From Holophagaceae bacterium (GTDB lineage Bacteria; Acidobacteriota; Holophagae; Holophagales; Holophagaceae), in contig JAFNAB010000011.1 of NCBI GenBank assembly GCA_017859955.1, positions 1 through 42,020 on the forward strand: 42,020 nt of DNA, in the 5' to 3' direction. The notes beneath the pieces were generated by a model. That model was given only the letters and a program-made list of their open reading frames with translations, did not search any database and had not been told where the DNA came from. The translations under genes and the position numbers were made by a program. This document shows, piece by piece, positions 1 to 8,883 of the stretch. Position 1 is the stretch's first letter. Every line of letters starts with the position of its first letter.

Positions 1-1
1 C

Positions 2-880
2 ACGTACAACCTGGACGTGAGCCGCCTGGAGGAGGCCATCGGGCCCAGGACCCGGGCCATCATGGTGGCCCACACCCTGGGCAACCCCTTCGACCTGGAC
101 GCGGTGATGGAGGTGGCCCGGCGCCACGACCTCTGGGTGATCGAGGACTGCTGCGATGCCGTGGGAGCCCGGTACCGGGGCCGCATGGTGGGGACCTTCG
201 GACACCTGGCCACGGTGAGCTTCTACCCGGCCCACCACCTGACCATGGGGGAGGGCGGTGCCGTGCTGACCTCGGACCCCAAGCTGAAGAAGCTGGTGGA
301 GAGCTTCCGGGACTGGGGCCGGGACTGCTGGTGCGAGCCGGGCTGCGACAACACCTGCCGGCACCGCTTCGACTGGCAGCTGGGGGAGCTGCCCCAGGGC
401 TACGACCACAAGTACACGTACAGCCACATCGGGTACAACCTGAAGCTGACGGACATGCAGGCGGCGGTGGGGCTGAGCCAGCTGGAGAAGCTGCCGGGCT
501 TCATCGCGCGGCGGAAGGAGAACTTCGCCTACCTCCTGGAGCGCTTGAAGCCCCTGGAGGAGCACCTGATCCTGCCGGAGCCGACGCCAGGAAGTGAGCC
601 CAGCTGGTTCGGCTTCCTGCTGACCCGGCGGGAGGGCTGCCCCCGATCGCGGAACGAGCTCATCCAGGCCCTGGAAGGGGCCAGGATCGGCACCCGGCTC
701 CTCTTTGGGGGCAACCTCCTGCGTCAGCCCGCCTACCAGGGGATCCCCCACCGGGTGGTGGGCTCCCTGGAGTGCGCGGACCGGGTCATGCGGGACACCT
801 TCTGGGTCGGGGTCTATCCCGGACTGGACGAGGCGCGGCTGGATTACATGGTCCAGACCCTGCGGGCCTGCTTCCCATGA
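2..880 (+). CDS. rfbH: CDP-4-keto-6-deoxyglucose 3-dehydrase, RfbH/E1-like (5' end outside window)
   Basis: A PLP/PMP-dependent DegT/DnrJ/EryC1-fold enzyme, open at the window edge; 292 residues are visible of roughly 435 usual for the family. Two features separate RfbH/E1 (DdhC) from ordinary sugar aminotransferases. First, the catalytic lysine position before the GEGG motif is histidine ([12 protein letters not shown], first His at base 233). Second, a cysteine cluster [11 protein letters not shown] (about bases 325-358) matches the [2Fe-2S] site of E1. Known E1 enzymes remove the 3-hydroxyl of CDP-4-keto-6-deoxy-D-glucose with a partner reductase (E3), giving CDP-4-keto-3,6-dideoxyglucose for O-antigen sugars. 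No E3 gene is in the window. Its stop overlaps the next start (ATGA), so the two are probably translationally coupled. Confidence 0.9.
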   Translation, partial: TYNLDVSRLEEAIGPRTRAIMVAHTLGNPFDLDAVMEVARRHDLWVIEDCCDAVGARYRGRMVGTFGHLATVSFYPAHHLTMGEGGAVLTSDPKLKKLVESFRDWGRDCWCEPGCDNTCRHRFDWQLGELPQGYDHKYTYSHIGYNLKLTDMQAAVGLSQLEKLPGFIARRKENFAYLLERLKPLEEHLILPEPTPGSEPSWFGFLLTRREGCPRSRNELIQALEGARIGTRLLFGGNLLRQPAYQGIPHRVVGSLECADRVMRDTFWVGVYPGLDEARLDYMVQTLRACFP

Positions 881-1974
881 GCTGCCGGAGCTGCGGTGGC
901 GCCTTTCATTCAGCCCCCCTGCTGGCCTTTGCCGGCATGCCCAAGGCGGCCCAGTTCCTCCCGGGGCCGGAGGATCTGGCCACGGAGCGGGGAGTGGACC
1001 TGGTGGTCCGGGAGCCGGTGCCCTACTTCCGGGAAGTGATCCGGGCTTCCGCCTTCTCTCCCGAGATGGGGGCCTTCCGGCGGGAGCAGTTCCATGGCTT
1101 TGCCGAGCGGTATGGTCTCCAGGGAAAGCGGGTGCTGGAGGTGGGATGCGGCCGGGGTGAGTACCTGGATCTCCTCCGGGAGGTGGGCATGGAGGCCCGG
1201 GGCCTGGAGGCGGCGCCCCAGAACCATCCCCATGTCACCGAGGGTTTCATCTCCGAGGGGGATCCCCTCTCGGGCGAGGCGCCCTTTGCGGCCTTTTTCA
1301 TCCTGAGCTACCTGGAACACCTTCCCGAGCCTCTGGAGGCGCTGCGGGCCATCCACGCCCACCTGGAGGAAGGTGCCATCGGCCTGGTCGAGGTCCCCAA
1401 CTTCGATCTGATCCTGGAGCAGGAGCTCTTTTCCGAGTTCATCCCGGACCACCTCTGCTACTTCACCGAGGCCACCCTCCGGGTGCTCCTGGAACGGGCG
1501 GGTTTCGAGGTGGTGGCCTGCGAGGCCGTCTGGCATCGCTACATCCTCTCGGCGACGGTGAGGCGGCGGGAGCCCCTGGATCTCAGGGCCTTCCGATCCC
1601 GCCAGGAGGGCCTGACCCGCGAGCTGCAGTCCTTCGTTCGGGGGGCCGCGTCGGCGGCGGTCTGGGGTGCCGGACACCAGGCCCTCGCGCTCCTGGCCCT
1701 GGCGGACCTGGCGCCTCATCTGCGCTATGTGGTGGATTCCGCCCCCTTCAAGCAGGGCCGGTATACCCCGGCCACCCATCTCCCGATCCGTTCCCCCGAA
1801 GCCCTGGAGAGCGATCCGGTGGAGGCGGTTCTGGTGATGGCGGCCAGCTACTCGGATGAAGTGGCAGGCATCCTGCAACAGCGCTTTGATCAGCGACTCC
1901 GGATCGGCATCCTGCGGGACTGGGGCATCGAGATCGCCAGCCCAGGGCATCCAAGAAACGAGGTCCAGTCATGA
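877..1974 (+). CDS. C-methyltransferase-like SAM enzyme with Rossmann C-terminal module
   Basis: A 365-residue class I SAM methyltransferase of the sugar C-methyltransferase architecture. The N-terminus has one CxxC pair (C3, C6). The SAM motif [16 protein letters not shown] lies near residues 85-100. The C-terminal third holds a second Rossmann-like module starting [14 protein letters not shown], as in TylC3/TcaB9-type 3-C-methyltransferases, where the substrate is a nucleotide-linked ketosugar. The usual second CxxC of the N-terminal zinc site is not visible, so zinc binding may be lost. I chose ATG 877 because it overlaps the upstream stop (ATGA); an in-frame upstream extension would run inside rfbH. 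The stop overlaps the next start. Substrate is inferred: a product of the upstream dehydrase is plausible, but the enzyme could methylate another acceptor. Confidence 0.8.
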   Translation: MSCRSCGGAFHSAPLLAFAGMPKAAQFLPGPEDLATERGVDLVVREPVPYFREVIRASAFSPEMGAFRREQFHGFAERYGLQGKRVLEVGCGRGEYLDLLREVGMEARGLEAAPQNHPHVTEGFISEGDPLSGEAPFAAFFILSYLEHLPEPLEALRAIHAHLEEGAIGLVEVPNFDLILEQELFSEFIPDHLCYFTEATLRVLLERAGFEVVACEAVWHRYILSATVRRREPLDLRAFRSRQEGLTRELQSFVRGAASAAVWGAGHQALALLALADLAPHLRYVVDSAPFKQGRYTPATHLPIRSPEALESDPVEAVLVMAASYSDEVAGILQQRFDQRLRIGILRDWGIEIASPGHPRNEVQS

Positions 1975-2981
1975 CGGGAATCCCCCCCCTTTCCCCGGAT
2001 GAGAACGCCAAGCGCAACCAGCTCCAACGGGAGAAGCCCAGGGTCTACGAAAAGATCCTGCGCTTCGACGAGAAGGTGAAGCGGGGCGAGAGTATCGCCA
2101 TCCTCCAGTTCCAGTACGACTACACCTGCAACTTCCGCTGCCAGCACTGCTGCATCACCCGCCTCCAGGAGAAGGGCCAGGACAGGAAGCTCCGGAGCTT
2201 CGGGATCCCGGAGGTGCGGGAACTGGCCCGGCAGGCCGATGAACTGGGTCTGGCCCAGGTGGTCATCACCGGAGGCGAGCCCCTGGTGTTCCCGGACTTC
2301 GACCAGATCGTGGAGGCCCTGGATCCCAGTCGCTTCTACATCACCTCCGACACCAACGGGTGGTTCCTGGACGAGGCCAGGGCCAAGCACCTCAAGGCCA
2401 TCGGGGTGGACAAGATCCAGCTCAGCCTCGACAGCCTCAATGCCGAGGAGCACGACGCCTTCCGACGCAAGCCCGGGTCCCACGCACGGGCGCTGCGGGC
2501 CATCGATGCGGCCCAGGCCGCGGGGCTGAACCTGATCATCGCCACGGTGGTGACCAAGCAGCGGATCCGCTCGGAGGAGTTCATCGAATTCCTGGAGTTC
2601 GGCAAGGCGCGCAAGGTGCCGATCTTCGTGACCTACGCCAAGCCCGTGGGGGCCTGGGAGGGCAACTACGACGTGATGATCACGCGGGAGGACATGGACT
2701 ACCTGCGGCAGAAGTTCGGGGACGTGATGCCCTGCCCCTACATCCATACCTCCCTGGGGAACTTCTTCGAGGAGCCCCTGAAGGAGATCCTGGAGCGGGG
2801 AATGAAGCTCAAGTGCTTCAGCGGCCATGTGGACACCTGCCTCATCGCCGAGGACCGCCACTTCATCGAGGAGGTGGAGGCCAAGAAGATCTACGGCAAG
2901 CCCCTGCCGGTGCCCTGGGCTCAGGTCTTCGGGCCGGAGGATTTCTCCGTTGAGCGGCCTGATCCAGTGCAGGGGGAGTAG
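1971..2981 (+). CDS. Radical SAM protein, SPASM/twitch-like C-terminus
   Basis: A 336-residue radical SAM enzyme. The cluster motif CNFRCQHC gives C53, C57 and C60, and VITGGEPLVF is the SAM-binding GGE motif. The C-terminal part carries C255, C282 and C290, compatible with an auxiliary Fe-S cluster of the twitch/SPASM type. It starts with ATGA overlapping the methyltransferase stop, so it belongs to the same operon. The substrate cannot be read from sequence. In a sugar gene cluster it may perform a radical deoxygenation, epimerisation or dehydrogenation on a sugar nucleotide; a peptide-modifying role is the main alternative, although no precursor peptide gene is visible nearby. Confidence 0.85.
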   Translation: MTGIPPLSPDENAKRNQLQREKPRVYEKILRFDEKVKRGESIAILQFQYDYTCNFRCQHCCITRLQEKGQDRKLRSFGIPEVRELARQADELGLAQVVITGGEPLVFPDFDQIVEALDPSRFYITSDTNGWFLDEARAKHLKAIGVDKIQLSLDSLNAEEHDAFRRKPGSHARALRAIDAAQAAGLNLIIATVVTKQRIRSEEFIEFLEFGKARKVPIFVTYAKPVGAWEGNYDVMITREDMDYLRQKFGDVMPCPYIHTSLGNFFEEPLKEILERGMKLKCFSGHVDTCLIAEDRHFIEEVEAKKIYGKPLPVPWAQVFGPEDFSVERPDPVQGE

Positions 2982-2984
2982 CGG

Positions 2985-4655
2985 ATGTCCTTGACTGGGC
3001 CTGTGCGGCGAATCCTGTTTCTGGTCCCCCCGAACATCACCTTCCAGGAGTTCCTGCATCCACCTTCAAACGTGAAGCATGTGCAGCAGGCCGATGGACG
3101 TGTCCTGGGCTCCGTGATCACGGATATTCCGCTCGGGGTGATCTCCTTGAGTGCCTACCTCAAGAAGCATGCTGAGGTGGAAACCCGGCTGATCGATTTC
3201 AATGTGTACCTGAACCGCGAGAAGAACTTCAGGGCAGATTCATTCAAGGAGTGCTTCTCCCAGGTGCTCCGTGAAAGAGATGTGCAGGCCTTCAATCCGG
3301 AAATCGTGGCCCTCTCTGCCCAGTTTGCGCCTTCGTACCAGAACTTCCTGGACCTCGCTGCGTGTAGCCGACAGGCCTTCCCGGACGCTCTTGTGCTGGG
3401 AGGGGGCAATCTGCCGACGGCTGTGCATCAGGACATATTCCGCGACTCCGAGGCCATCGATGCCATCTGTTACGGAGAGGGGGAGAGGGCCCTTCTGGCT
3501 CTGGTGCAGTCGGGGGACCCAAGGTCCTGCCTGAGGGGGAACGCATCCTGGGTCACTCGGGAGAATGCGGGTAGTCCTGAGGTCTGCCATCACGATTTCA
3601 TCTGGGATCTGGACGAAATCCCTTTCCTGGATTATTCCCTGCTGGATCTGGAAGGGTACGACCTCAATCCGACCATGCACTACTACACGGCGGGGGACGC
3701 GGGGCGCAGGGGAATACCCATGATGACCTCGCGCGGCTGTCCCTTTCAGTGCATCTTCTGTGCTGCGCATCGGACCCATGGGCGGGAGATGCGGTATCAC
3801 AGTGTATCCCGCGTCATCGAGGATGCTGCGAGGCTCCAATCCGAATTCGGGGCGGAAACCGTGATCATCCTGGATGATCATTTCATGGCTGATCCGAGGC
3901 GGGCCTATGAAATTGTGGAACGGCTCTTCGGAATGGGCCTGGCCCTGTTCTTCCCCAATGCGCTTGCGGTTTACGCCCTTGATCGGGAATTCCTAGAGCT
4001 GCTCGCAAGGGTGGGCGTGACCCAGGTGATTCTTGCGGTGGAGTCGGGAAGCGAGCGGGTGCTCAGGGAAGTCATGCACAAACCCCTCAACCTGGGCATC
4101 GTTCAGCGGGTGGCTGCCGACTGCCGGGAGCTGGGGATCTACACCGACTGCAATATCCTCATCGGCCTGCCGGGCGAGACCCCGGCGGACATTGAGGAGG
4201 CCAGGGCATTCCTGAAGACCATCCATGCGGATTGGTTCCGGATAAACGTGGCCACCCCGCTTCCGGGCAGTGAGATGTATGAAATCTGCGAGAAGCGCCA
4301 CTACTTCAAGGAAGACCCCCTCTTCGGGAATTACAAGAAGGCCGTCATTGAAACGGAGGACTTCACGGCTCAGTATATTCAAGATATGAGCTATATGATG
4401 AATATAGAGCTCAATTTTGTTTTTAATGCCAACATGAGGCTTGGGCGGTTTGATACGGCATTGAATGGGTTTAATAATGTTATAAAAGCCAAGCATGATC
4501 ACCCTTTAGCCCACTATTATTCAGGTGAATGCTACCGGGAGATTGGAAACCAAGCCCGCGCCGAGGAATCCTTTGGACTTGCAAGGCAATTCGCAAGGGG
4601 TAGTGATTTTTGGGAACGTATTATTGCGCTGTTTGATATCCCTGTATTCCTGTGA
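2985..4655 (+). CDS. B12-binding-type radical SAM protein with TPR-like tail
   Basis: A 556-residue class B-type radical SAM protein. Residues 1 to about 180 resemble a cobalamin-binding-like Rossmann domain (ILFLVPPN near the start, PLGVISLSAYLK, VLGGGNLPT, YGEGERALL). The radical SAM core follows with CPFQCIFC (C252, C256, C259) and ILDDHFMAD. From about residue 465 the protein ends in a helical segment that reads like a TPR pair (LGRFDTALNGF, LAHYYSGECYREIGN). Family members include methyltransferases and ring-forming enzymes; here a sugar-modifying role is inferred from context only. The Shine-Dalgarno GGGGGAG sits just upstream. The 3' end, from about base 4370, is strikingly AT-rich compared with the rest of the gene. 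Confidence 0.83.
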   Translation: MSLTGPVRRILFLVPPNITFQEFLHPPSNVKHVQQADGRVLGSVITDIPLGVISLSAYLKKHAEVETRLIDFNVYLNREKNFRADSFKECFSQVLRERDVQAFNPEIVALSAQFAPSYQNFLDLAACSRQAFPDALVLGGGNLPTAVHQDIFRDSEAIDAICYGEGERALLALVQSGDPRSCLRGNASWVTRENAGSPEVCHHDFIWDLDEIPFLDYSLLDLEGYDLNPTMHYYTAGDAGRRGIPMMTSRGCPFQCIFCAAHRTHGREMRYHSVSRVIEDAARLQSEFGAETVIILDDHFMADPRRAYEIVERLFGMGLALFFPNALAVYALDREFLELLARVGVTQVILAVESGSERVLREVMHKPLNLGIVQRVAADCRELGIYTDCNILIGLPGETPADIEEARAFLKTIHADWFRINVATPLPGSEMYEICEKRHYFKEDPLFGNYKKAVIETEDFTAQYIQDMSYMMNIELNFVFNANMRLGRFDTALNGFNNVIKAKHDHPLAHYYSGECYREIGNQARAEESFGLARQFARGSDFWERIIALFDIPVFL

Positions 4656-4676
4656 TTAAGTTGCGGAGATGAACCT

Positions 4677-6233
4677 ATGGTCCACGAAAATGAGTTGACG
4701 CAGCCGTTGAATCCCGCCCGTTGTTCCCTGGATGAGGCGAAGCCACTGATCAGCATCCTGGTGCACAATTATGAAGCTTCAGAGCTGTCCCAGTGTCTCG
4801 ATTCCATAGTCCAGCAGAGCCGGATCTCTCCGTGGGAAGTCGTCTTCTGCGATGACGCTTCGGTGGATGGAGGCTGGGCCATCGCCAATGAATATGCCGC
4901 AAAGTACCCAGGCCAGTTCACGGTGAGTCGAAACAGGGTGAGCATGGGCTCCGCTGCCAATCGCCGGAAAGGGCTTCAGTTATGCAAGGGTGAGTACTGT
5001 GTGGAACTCACGGCAACGGCTGAGTTTGATGCCGATTACGCTGCCGAGGTGCTTGAATCCTTTTTGGTGGATAAATTTGTTGAACATACCTACATCTTCA
5101 GGCTCAAGCGCGTTAACGCATTCATTCCACAGCATAATCCGATTCGTGTGCAGCCAGAGCACGCAAGGTCTCGGAAACCTCTTGTAAGTATATGCGTTTA
5201 TAACTATAATTATGGTCGTTATCTTCGTCAGTGCCTTGAAAGTATTTTTACACAGACTTATTCGAATATTGAAGTTTGCTTCTCTGACAATGCCTCGACA
5301 GATGAATCCTGGGAAATTGCTCTGGAATTCGCGGAAAAGTACCCAGGCAAGATGAGCTTGACGCGAAATCGGATGAATTTTGGTCCGAATGCAAACCTGT
5401 ACAACTGCACCTTGAACATGCGCGGAAAGTACCTTCTGAAGCTCTGTTCCGATGATGCGATCCTGCCGGAGTTTGTTGAGCGCTGCCTGAGTGCGCTTGA
5501 AACCCACGAGGACGCCGCCTTCGCGATGGTTCACCGGACGATCCTGGATGAAGAGGGCCGTGTCTCCCATGAAGCGCCCTTTTACGACCAGTCCTGCTTG
5601 ATTCCTGGATCGTCAAAAGCTGCGGTGTACATGATGTCTTCCGTAAATCCAAGCATCTCCCAGATCCTCTACAAGATCGAGAAGGTGGAAGGAAAGCGGA
5701 TGGCCGGCAACCTGAACGACCGGTGGTTCGGTGACAGGATCATGGATTTCCACATTTGCTGCGATTATCCCATGGTCTACATCAAGGACCCCCTGTTGCT
5801 CAATCGGGTCCACGGGAACAGCGAGAGCTCCAAGATGGAGGGGAACCTTCTGCAGTGCATCGGGGAGTACGTGCTGCTGCACCAGTTGGCTGATATCGCT
5901 GACAACTATGAGCACATGCAGACGGCCAGCGAGCGGCTCCAGCCGGCCATCGAAAAGCTCGGAAGTCTCTGCCTCAGGTATTGTCTGAGGAGTCTCCTGG
6001 CGGGCGATGAGCGTGGGGGGCGCCGCTATTTCCACCTTGCCGCTGCGATTCATCCCGAGATCTCGGAGCAATCTGCATACAAGGAAATGCTTCCGTATTG
6101 GGGACTGGAAGAAGCTGGCCGGAGGACCCTGTTGGAGCAGCTGAGGGGGCTTGCCCAGTTGGAACGGCGGACGGTCTCCTATCCGCCTCCCCCCGGGAGT
6201 GTGCCCTTGCAGGGGTCGCTGGGCAAGGACTGA
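4677..6233 (+). CDS. Tandem-domain GT2 glycosyltransferase
   Basis: A 518-residue protein with two GT-A (family 2) domains in a row. The first, about residues 22-155, begins KPLISILVHNYEAS. The second, from about residue 165, begins RKPLVSICVYNYNYGRYL and has a metal-binding SDD at residues 258-260. The two align over the nucleotide-binding half (FCDDASVDGGWAIANEYAAK against FSDNASTDESWEIALEFAEK), so one arose by internal duplication. The first copy lacks a clear DxD (TATAEFDADY in its place) and its acceptor half is short, so only the second is likely catalytic. The last 150 residues are helical with no recognised domain. It probably transfers a sugar in glycan assembly; donor and acceptor are unknown. 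The ribosome site is GCGGAG, and local AT-rich patches occur at 5050-5300. Confidence 0.85.
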   Translation: MVHENELTQPLNPARCSLDEAKPLISILVHNYEASELSQCLDSIVQQSRISPWEVVFCDDASVDGGWAIANEYAAKYPGQFTVSRNRVSMGSAANRRKGLQLCKGEYCVELTATAEFDADYAAEVLESFLVDKFVEHTYIFRLKRVNAFIPQHNPIRVQPEHARSRKPLVSICVYNYNYGRYLRQCLESIFTQTYSNIEVCFSDNASTDESWEIALEFAEKYPGKMSLTRNRMNFGPNANLYNCTLNMRGKYLLKLCSDDAILPEFVERCLSALETHEDAAFAMVHRTILDEEGRVSHEAPFYDQSCLIPGSSKAAVYMMSSVNPSISQILYKIEKVEGKRMAGNLNDRWFGDRIMDFHICCDYPMVYIKDPLLLNRVHGNSESSKMEGNLLQCIGEYVLLHQLADIADNYEHMQTASERLQPAIEKLGSLCLRYCLRSLLAGDERGGRRYFHLAAAIHPEISEQSAYKEMLPYWGLEEAGRRTLLEQLRGLAQLERRTVSYPPPPGSVPLQGSLGKD

Positions 6234-6263
6234 CGTCTCAACCACTCAAGTAAGGGATAGATC

Positions 6264-7586
6264 ATGGATTACCCCGATGACATTCAGGATTTCCTGTTCA
6301 GGGCCCGTCGAGGCGATCGCCTGGATCCGCAGGTGTTTGTGGACTACACCAGGCGTTTCAGTTCCATCATCCTTTGGGGGGCGGGCAACCTCGGGACAGC
6401 GATAGGTCTCAAGATGCTGGACCTTGGCATCCCGGTTGCTGGCTACTGGGACACCCAGGCGGATCGGATCAGGACGCGCAATGGTCTCGAGGTGGCTGTA
6501 CCCTTCTCCGGTGATCTAGACAAGGACACTACCCTCATCATCTTCTGCATCGGCAATGTGGCCATGGGGCCCAATGTCTTCCGCCAGCTTGCGGAAAACG
6601 GTTGGAACCATGTGCTGCACGGAAATGATCTGCTGCAGGGTCTCCTTTGCCCGCTCTCCACCGAGGGCCCAGCGCTTACAAGGATTTGCAATCAGTTCGA
6701 CATCTGCAGCGTGTGTTCCTGTGAACGGCTCGACAACATCGTTCGGGCAGGTGCGGCACAGAGGCATCACATCGACCAGGATGAGCTCCTGTCCTTCGAT
6801 CGCGTGCACTTTATCGTGAACAACGTGTGCAACCTCAAGTGCAAACACTGCTTTATCTACATCAATAGCTATCGCAGCGAATGGAAGCAGAATGTGCCGC
6901 TGGGGCAGATGCTGCAGGACATCGATGTGGTGATGGGTGCTGTCCACTCCTTCGGGGTTGTGAACATCTTCGGGGGCGAACCCTTCCTGAGGAAAGACAT
7001 CGGGCAGGTCGTGGAGCGGGTCCTCGCCCACGACAATTTTGGTGCAGTTATCGTCAACACCAATGGCACGGTTCCCATCGACCCAAGCCAACTTGCGAGC
7101 CTGAAGGACGAACGGATCCGACTGGCATTCTCGAACTACCTGGAGGTCCTCGATGAGGATAAGCGAGAGCTTTTCCACAGGAATCTCGAGGTGGCCCTGG
7201 CCGAGGGGGTGAATGCGAAATGCCAGAATTCGCTCCCCACCTGGAATATGTCCTCAACCCTCGAACACAAGGGCGATTCCATCGAGACGATGGCTGGCAA
7301 GAAACACGCATGCGGGGTGCGTTTCCTATACGTATTCAACGGCAAGGTGTTTCCCTGCGCCTTCGCGATGTCCATTCACGATCTGCGAATCGCTGATTAT
7401 CCTTCGGATTATCTGCGACTGGACCCTGGAAAGACCCCGGAACAGATCCGCGCGGGCATCCGGGAACTCATTGAGCGGACCCATTACGGAGCCTGCGGTC
7501 ATTGTGAGGCGTTCGGATCTCCCCTCCTGACAGGGAAAGCCGCCGAACAGGGCTTCGATTCCCGCTACCGACTGCCAGAGCCTTGA
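6264..7586 (+). CDS. Rossmann-radical SAM fusion protein, copy 1
   Basis: A 440-residue protein whose architecture I do not recognise as a named family. Residues about 30-125 form a Rossmann-like module (IILWGAGNLGTAIG, YWDTQADRIRTRNG, DTTLIIFCIGN) resembling the C-terminal module of sugar C-methyltransferases. A cysteine knot follows: C142, C148, C151, C153. The radical SAM core has CNLKCKHC (C189, C193, C196) and IFGGEPFL. The tail has C350, C365, C411 and C414, which look like SPASM-type auxiliary cluster ligands. It is a paralogue of the protein at 8884-10206: same length, with 10 of these 11 cysteines at identical residue numbers. Role inferred: radical chemistry on a sugar nucleotide held by the Rossmann module. 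The ribosome site is AAGGGAT. Confidence 0.8.
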   Translation: MDYPDDIQDFLFRARRGDRLDPQVFVDYTRRFSSIILWGAGNLGTAIGLKMLDLGIPVAGYWDTQADRIRTRNGLEVAVPFSGDLDKDTTLIIFCIGNVAMGPNVFRQLAENGWNHVLHGNDLLQGLLCPLSTEGPALTRICNQFDICSVCSCERLDNIVRAGAAQRHHIDQDELLSFDRVHFIVNNVCNLKCKHCFIYINSYRSEWKQNVPLGQMLQDIDVVMGAVHSFGVVNIFGGEPFLRKDIGQVVERVLAHDNFGAVIVNTNGTVPIDPSQLASLKDERIRLAFSNYLEVLDEDKRELFHRNLEVALAEGVNAKCQNSLPTWNMSSTLEHKGDSIETMAGKKHACGVRFLYVFNGKVFPCAFAMSIHDLRIADYPSDYLRLDPGKTPEQIRAGIRELIERTHYGACGHCEAFGSPLLTGKAAEQGFDSRYRLPEP

Positions 7587-7639
7587 AAGGGGACCCGGAT
7601 CATTCAGGGCCGTACTCATTTGAATGAAGGAAGCTGCTC

Positions 7640-8869
7640 ATGCCAACCCCCCCTGTCCTCCCGGATCTGCCCTCCGCCCACACCGGGAAGGTCATTCCTG
7701 TGATACGCCCCTGCCCCGTGTGCGGTGGCGGGGCTTCGACCCTTCTCCGGCGAATGGAGCTGATGGTTCCGGAAAGTCTGCGCTTGCAGAATTCCTTCGC
7801 GATCATGGCCTGTTCGGATTGCGGGGCGGTTTTCCACGATGTGCAGCATCAGGATGATCGGGAAAGCTATTACGAAACCTACACGGGGTCCGAGTCGCTT
7901 CACTACGAGGTCATGCCGGATCAAGCAGCCTTCAATGACATGACACTCCGGTTTCTCGAGCAGGCTGGCTTGGAGCCAGAGAAGCATGCCATTGCAGACA
8001 TCGGCTGTTCTTTTGGCATCACGCTCCTGGCACTGAAGGAGCGGGGCTTCAAGGACCTGTTTGCCATTGATCCCGATCGGGCTGCGATAAGATACCTGGC
8101 TTCCCAGGGGGTGCCCGGGCGTCATGGGCTGGCAACAGAAGAGCTACCAGAGCTTGAAGGCCGGTTCGACCTGGTCATTCTGAGGCACGTCCTGGAGCAC
8201 TTAGAATCTCCCCTGGAGGCCATACGCAATGTGGTGAAATGGCTCAAGCCGGAGGGACGCATCTATATCGAGCTTCCGGATCTCTCACGCTTTCGCCAAT
8301 GTGCTCCTTTTCCTGGCTTCTACTTCGAGTTCGAGCACATCAATCATTTCAGCCTGGTTTCGCTGGTGAACCTGATGCGTGGGTTCAGCCTTGTCCGGTA
8401 CGAGTCGACTCCGGATATCTACCCCTGCATGCGGGCCCTGTTCGAGAAATCCACGATTGAGCGGAAGATCTGCTTTTCGGCGGCGGACGCCTCCTTCGCA
8501 GAGGATTGCCTGCTGCGTCCGAGCGGAAAGGGAGACCAGGTCCTGGCCAACATCCAGAGCTTGGGGGATCGGGAGATCGCCCTCTGGGGGGTATCGGTCT
8601 TCGTCTACCGGATGCTCACACACACCCCTCTCAAGCACTGTTCAATCCGGCACCTGGTGGACAGCAACCCCCAGCGTCAGGGTGAGAAGATCATGGGGTT
8701 GACCGTCAAAGAGCCGGAAAGTCTGCGGTCCTTTCGGGGTGACATCGTGATCTGTGGCGAGAATTCCATGGGAAGCATTCAGCGCGCTGTCCGCGCCATG
8801 GGCCTGGACAACCGGGTCGTGTGCCTGATGGAAACGCAGGGCGCTGCCTCCTTCGACTCAATTCCTTAA
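7640..8869 (+). CDS. Class I SAM methyltransferase with zinc motif and Rossmann C-terminal module
   Basis: A 409-residue methyltransferase. Two CxxC pairs (C25/C28 and C58/C61) form a probable structural zinc site. SAM motif I is IADIGCSFGITLLALKERG near residue 115, and LRHVLEHLESP is the usual post-motif region. The C-terminal segment from about residue 315 (IALWGVSVFVYRML, RHLVDSNPQRQGEKIMG) is another copy of the Rossmann-like module seen in the flanking radical SAM proteins and in the methyltransferase at 877. The glycine-rich turn here is degenerate (WGVS instead of WGAG). It sits between the two radical SAM paralogues, so a shared substrate is plausible. The start at 7640 follows the ribosome site GAAGGAAG. 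A sugar C- or O-methyltransferase is the best guess. Confidence 0.82.
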   Translation: MPTPPVLPDLPSAHTGKVIPVIRPCPVCGGGASTLLRRMELMVPESLRLQNSFAIMACSDCGAVFHDVQHQDDRESYYETYTGSESLHYEVMPDQAAFNDMTLRFLEQAGLEPEKHAIADIGCSFGITLLALKERGFKDLFAIDPDRAAIRYLASQGVPGRHGLATEELPELEGRFDLVILRHVLEHLESPLEAIRNVVKWLKPEGRIYIELPDLSRFRQCAPFPGFYFEFEHINHFSLVSLVNLMRGFSLVRYESTPDIYPCMRALFEKSTIERKICFSAADASFAEDCLLRPSGKGDQVLANIQSLGDREIALWGVSVFVYRMLTHTPLKHCSIRHLVDSNPQRQGEKIMGLTVKEPESLRSFRGDIVICGENSMGSIQRAVRAMGLDNRVVCLMETQGAASFDSIP

Positions 8870-8883
8870 CCAGGTGAGCACTC

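Noticed and set aside
910-3059. Long minus-strand frames of 346 and 389 codons
   Set aside because: Antisense to the methyltransferase and radical SAM genes, which carry unmistakable motifs.
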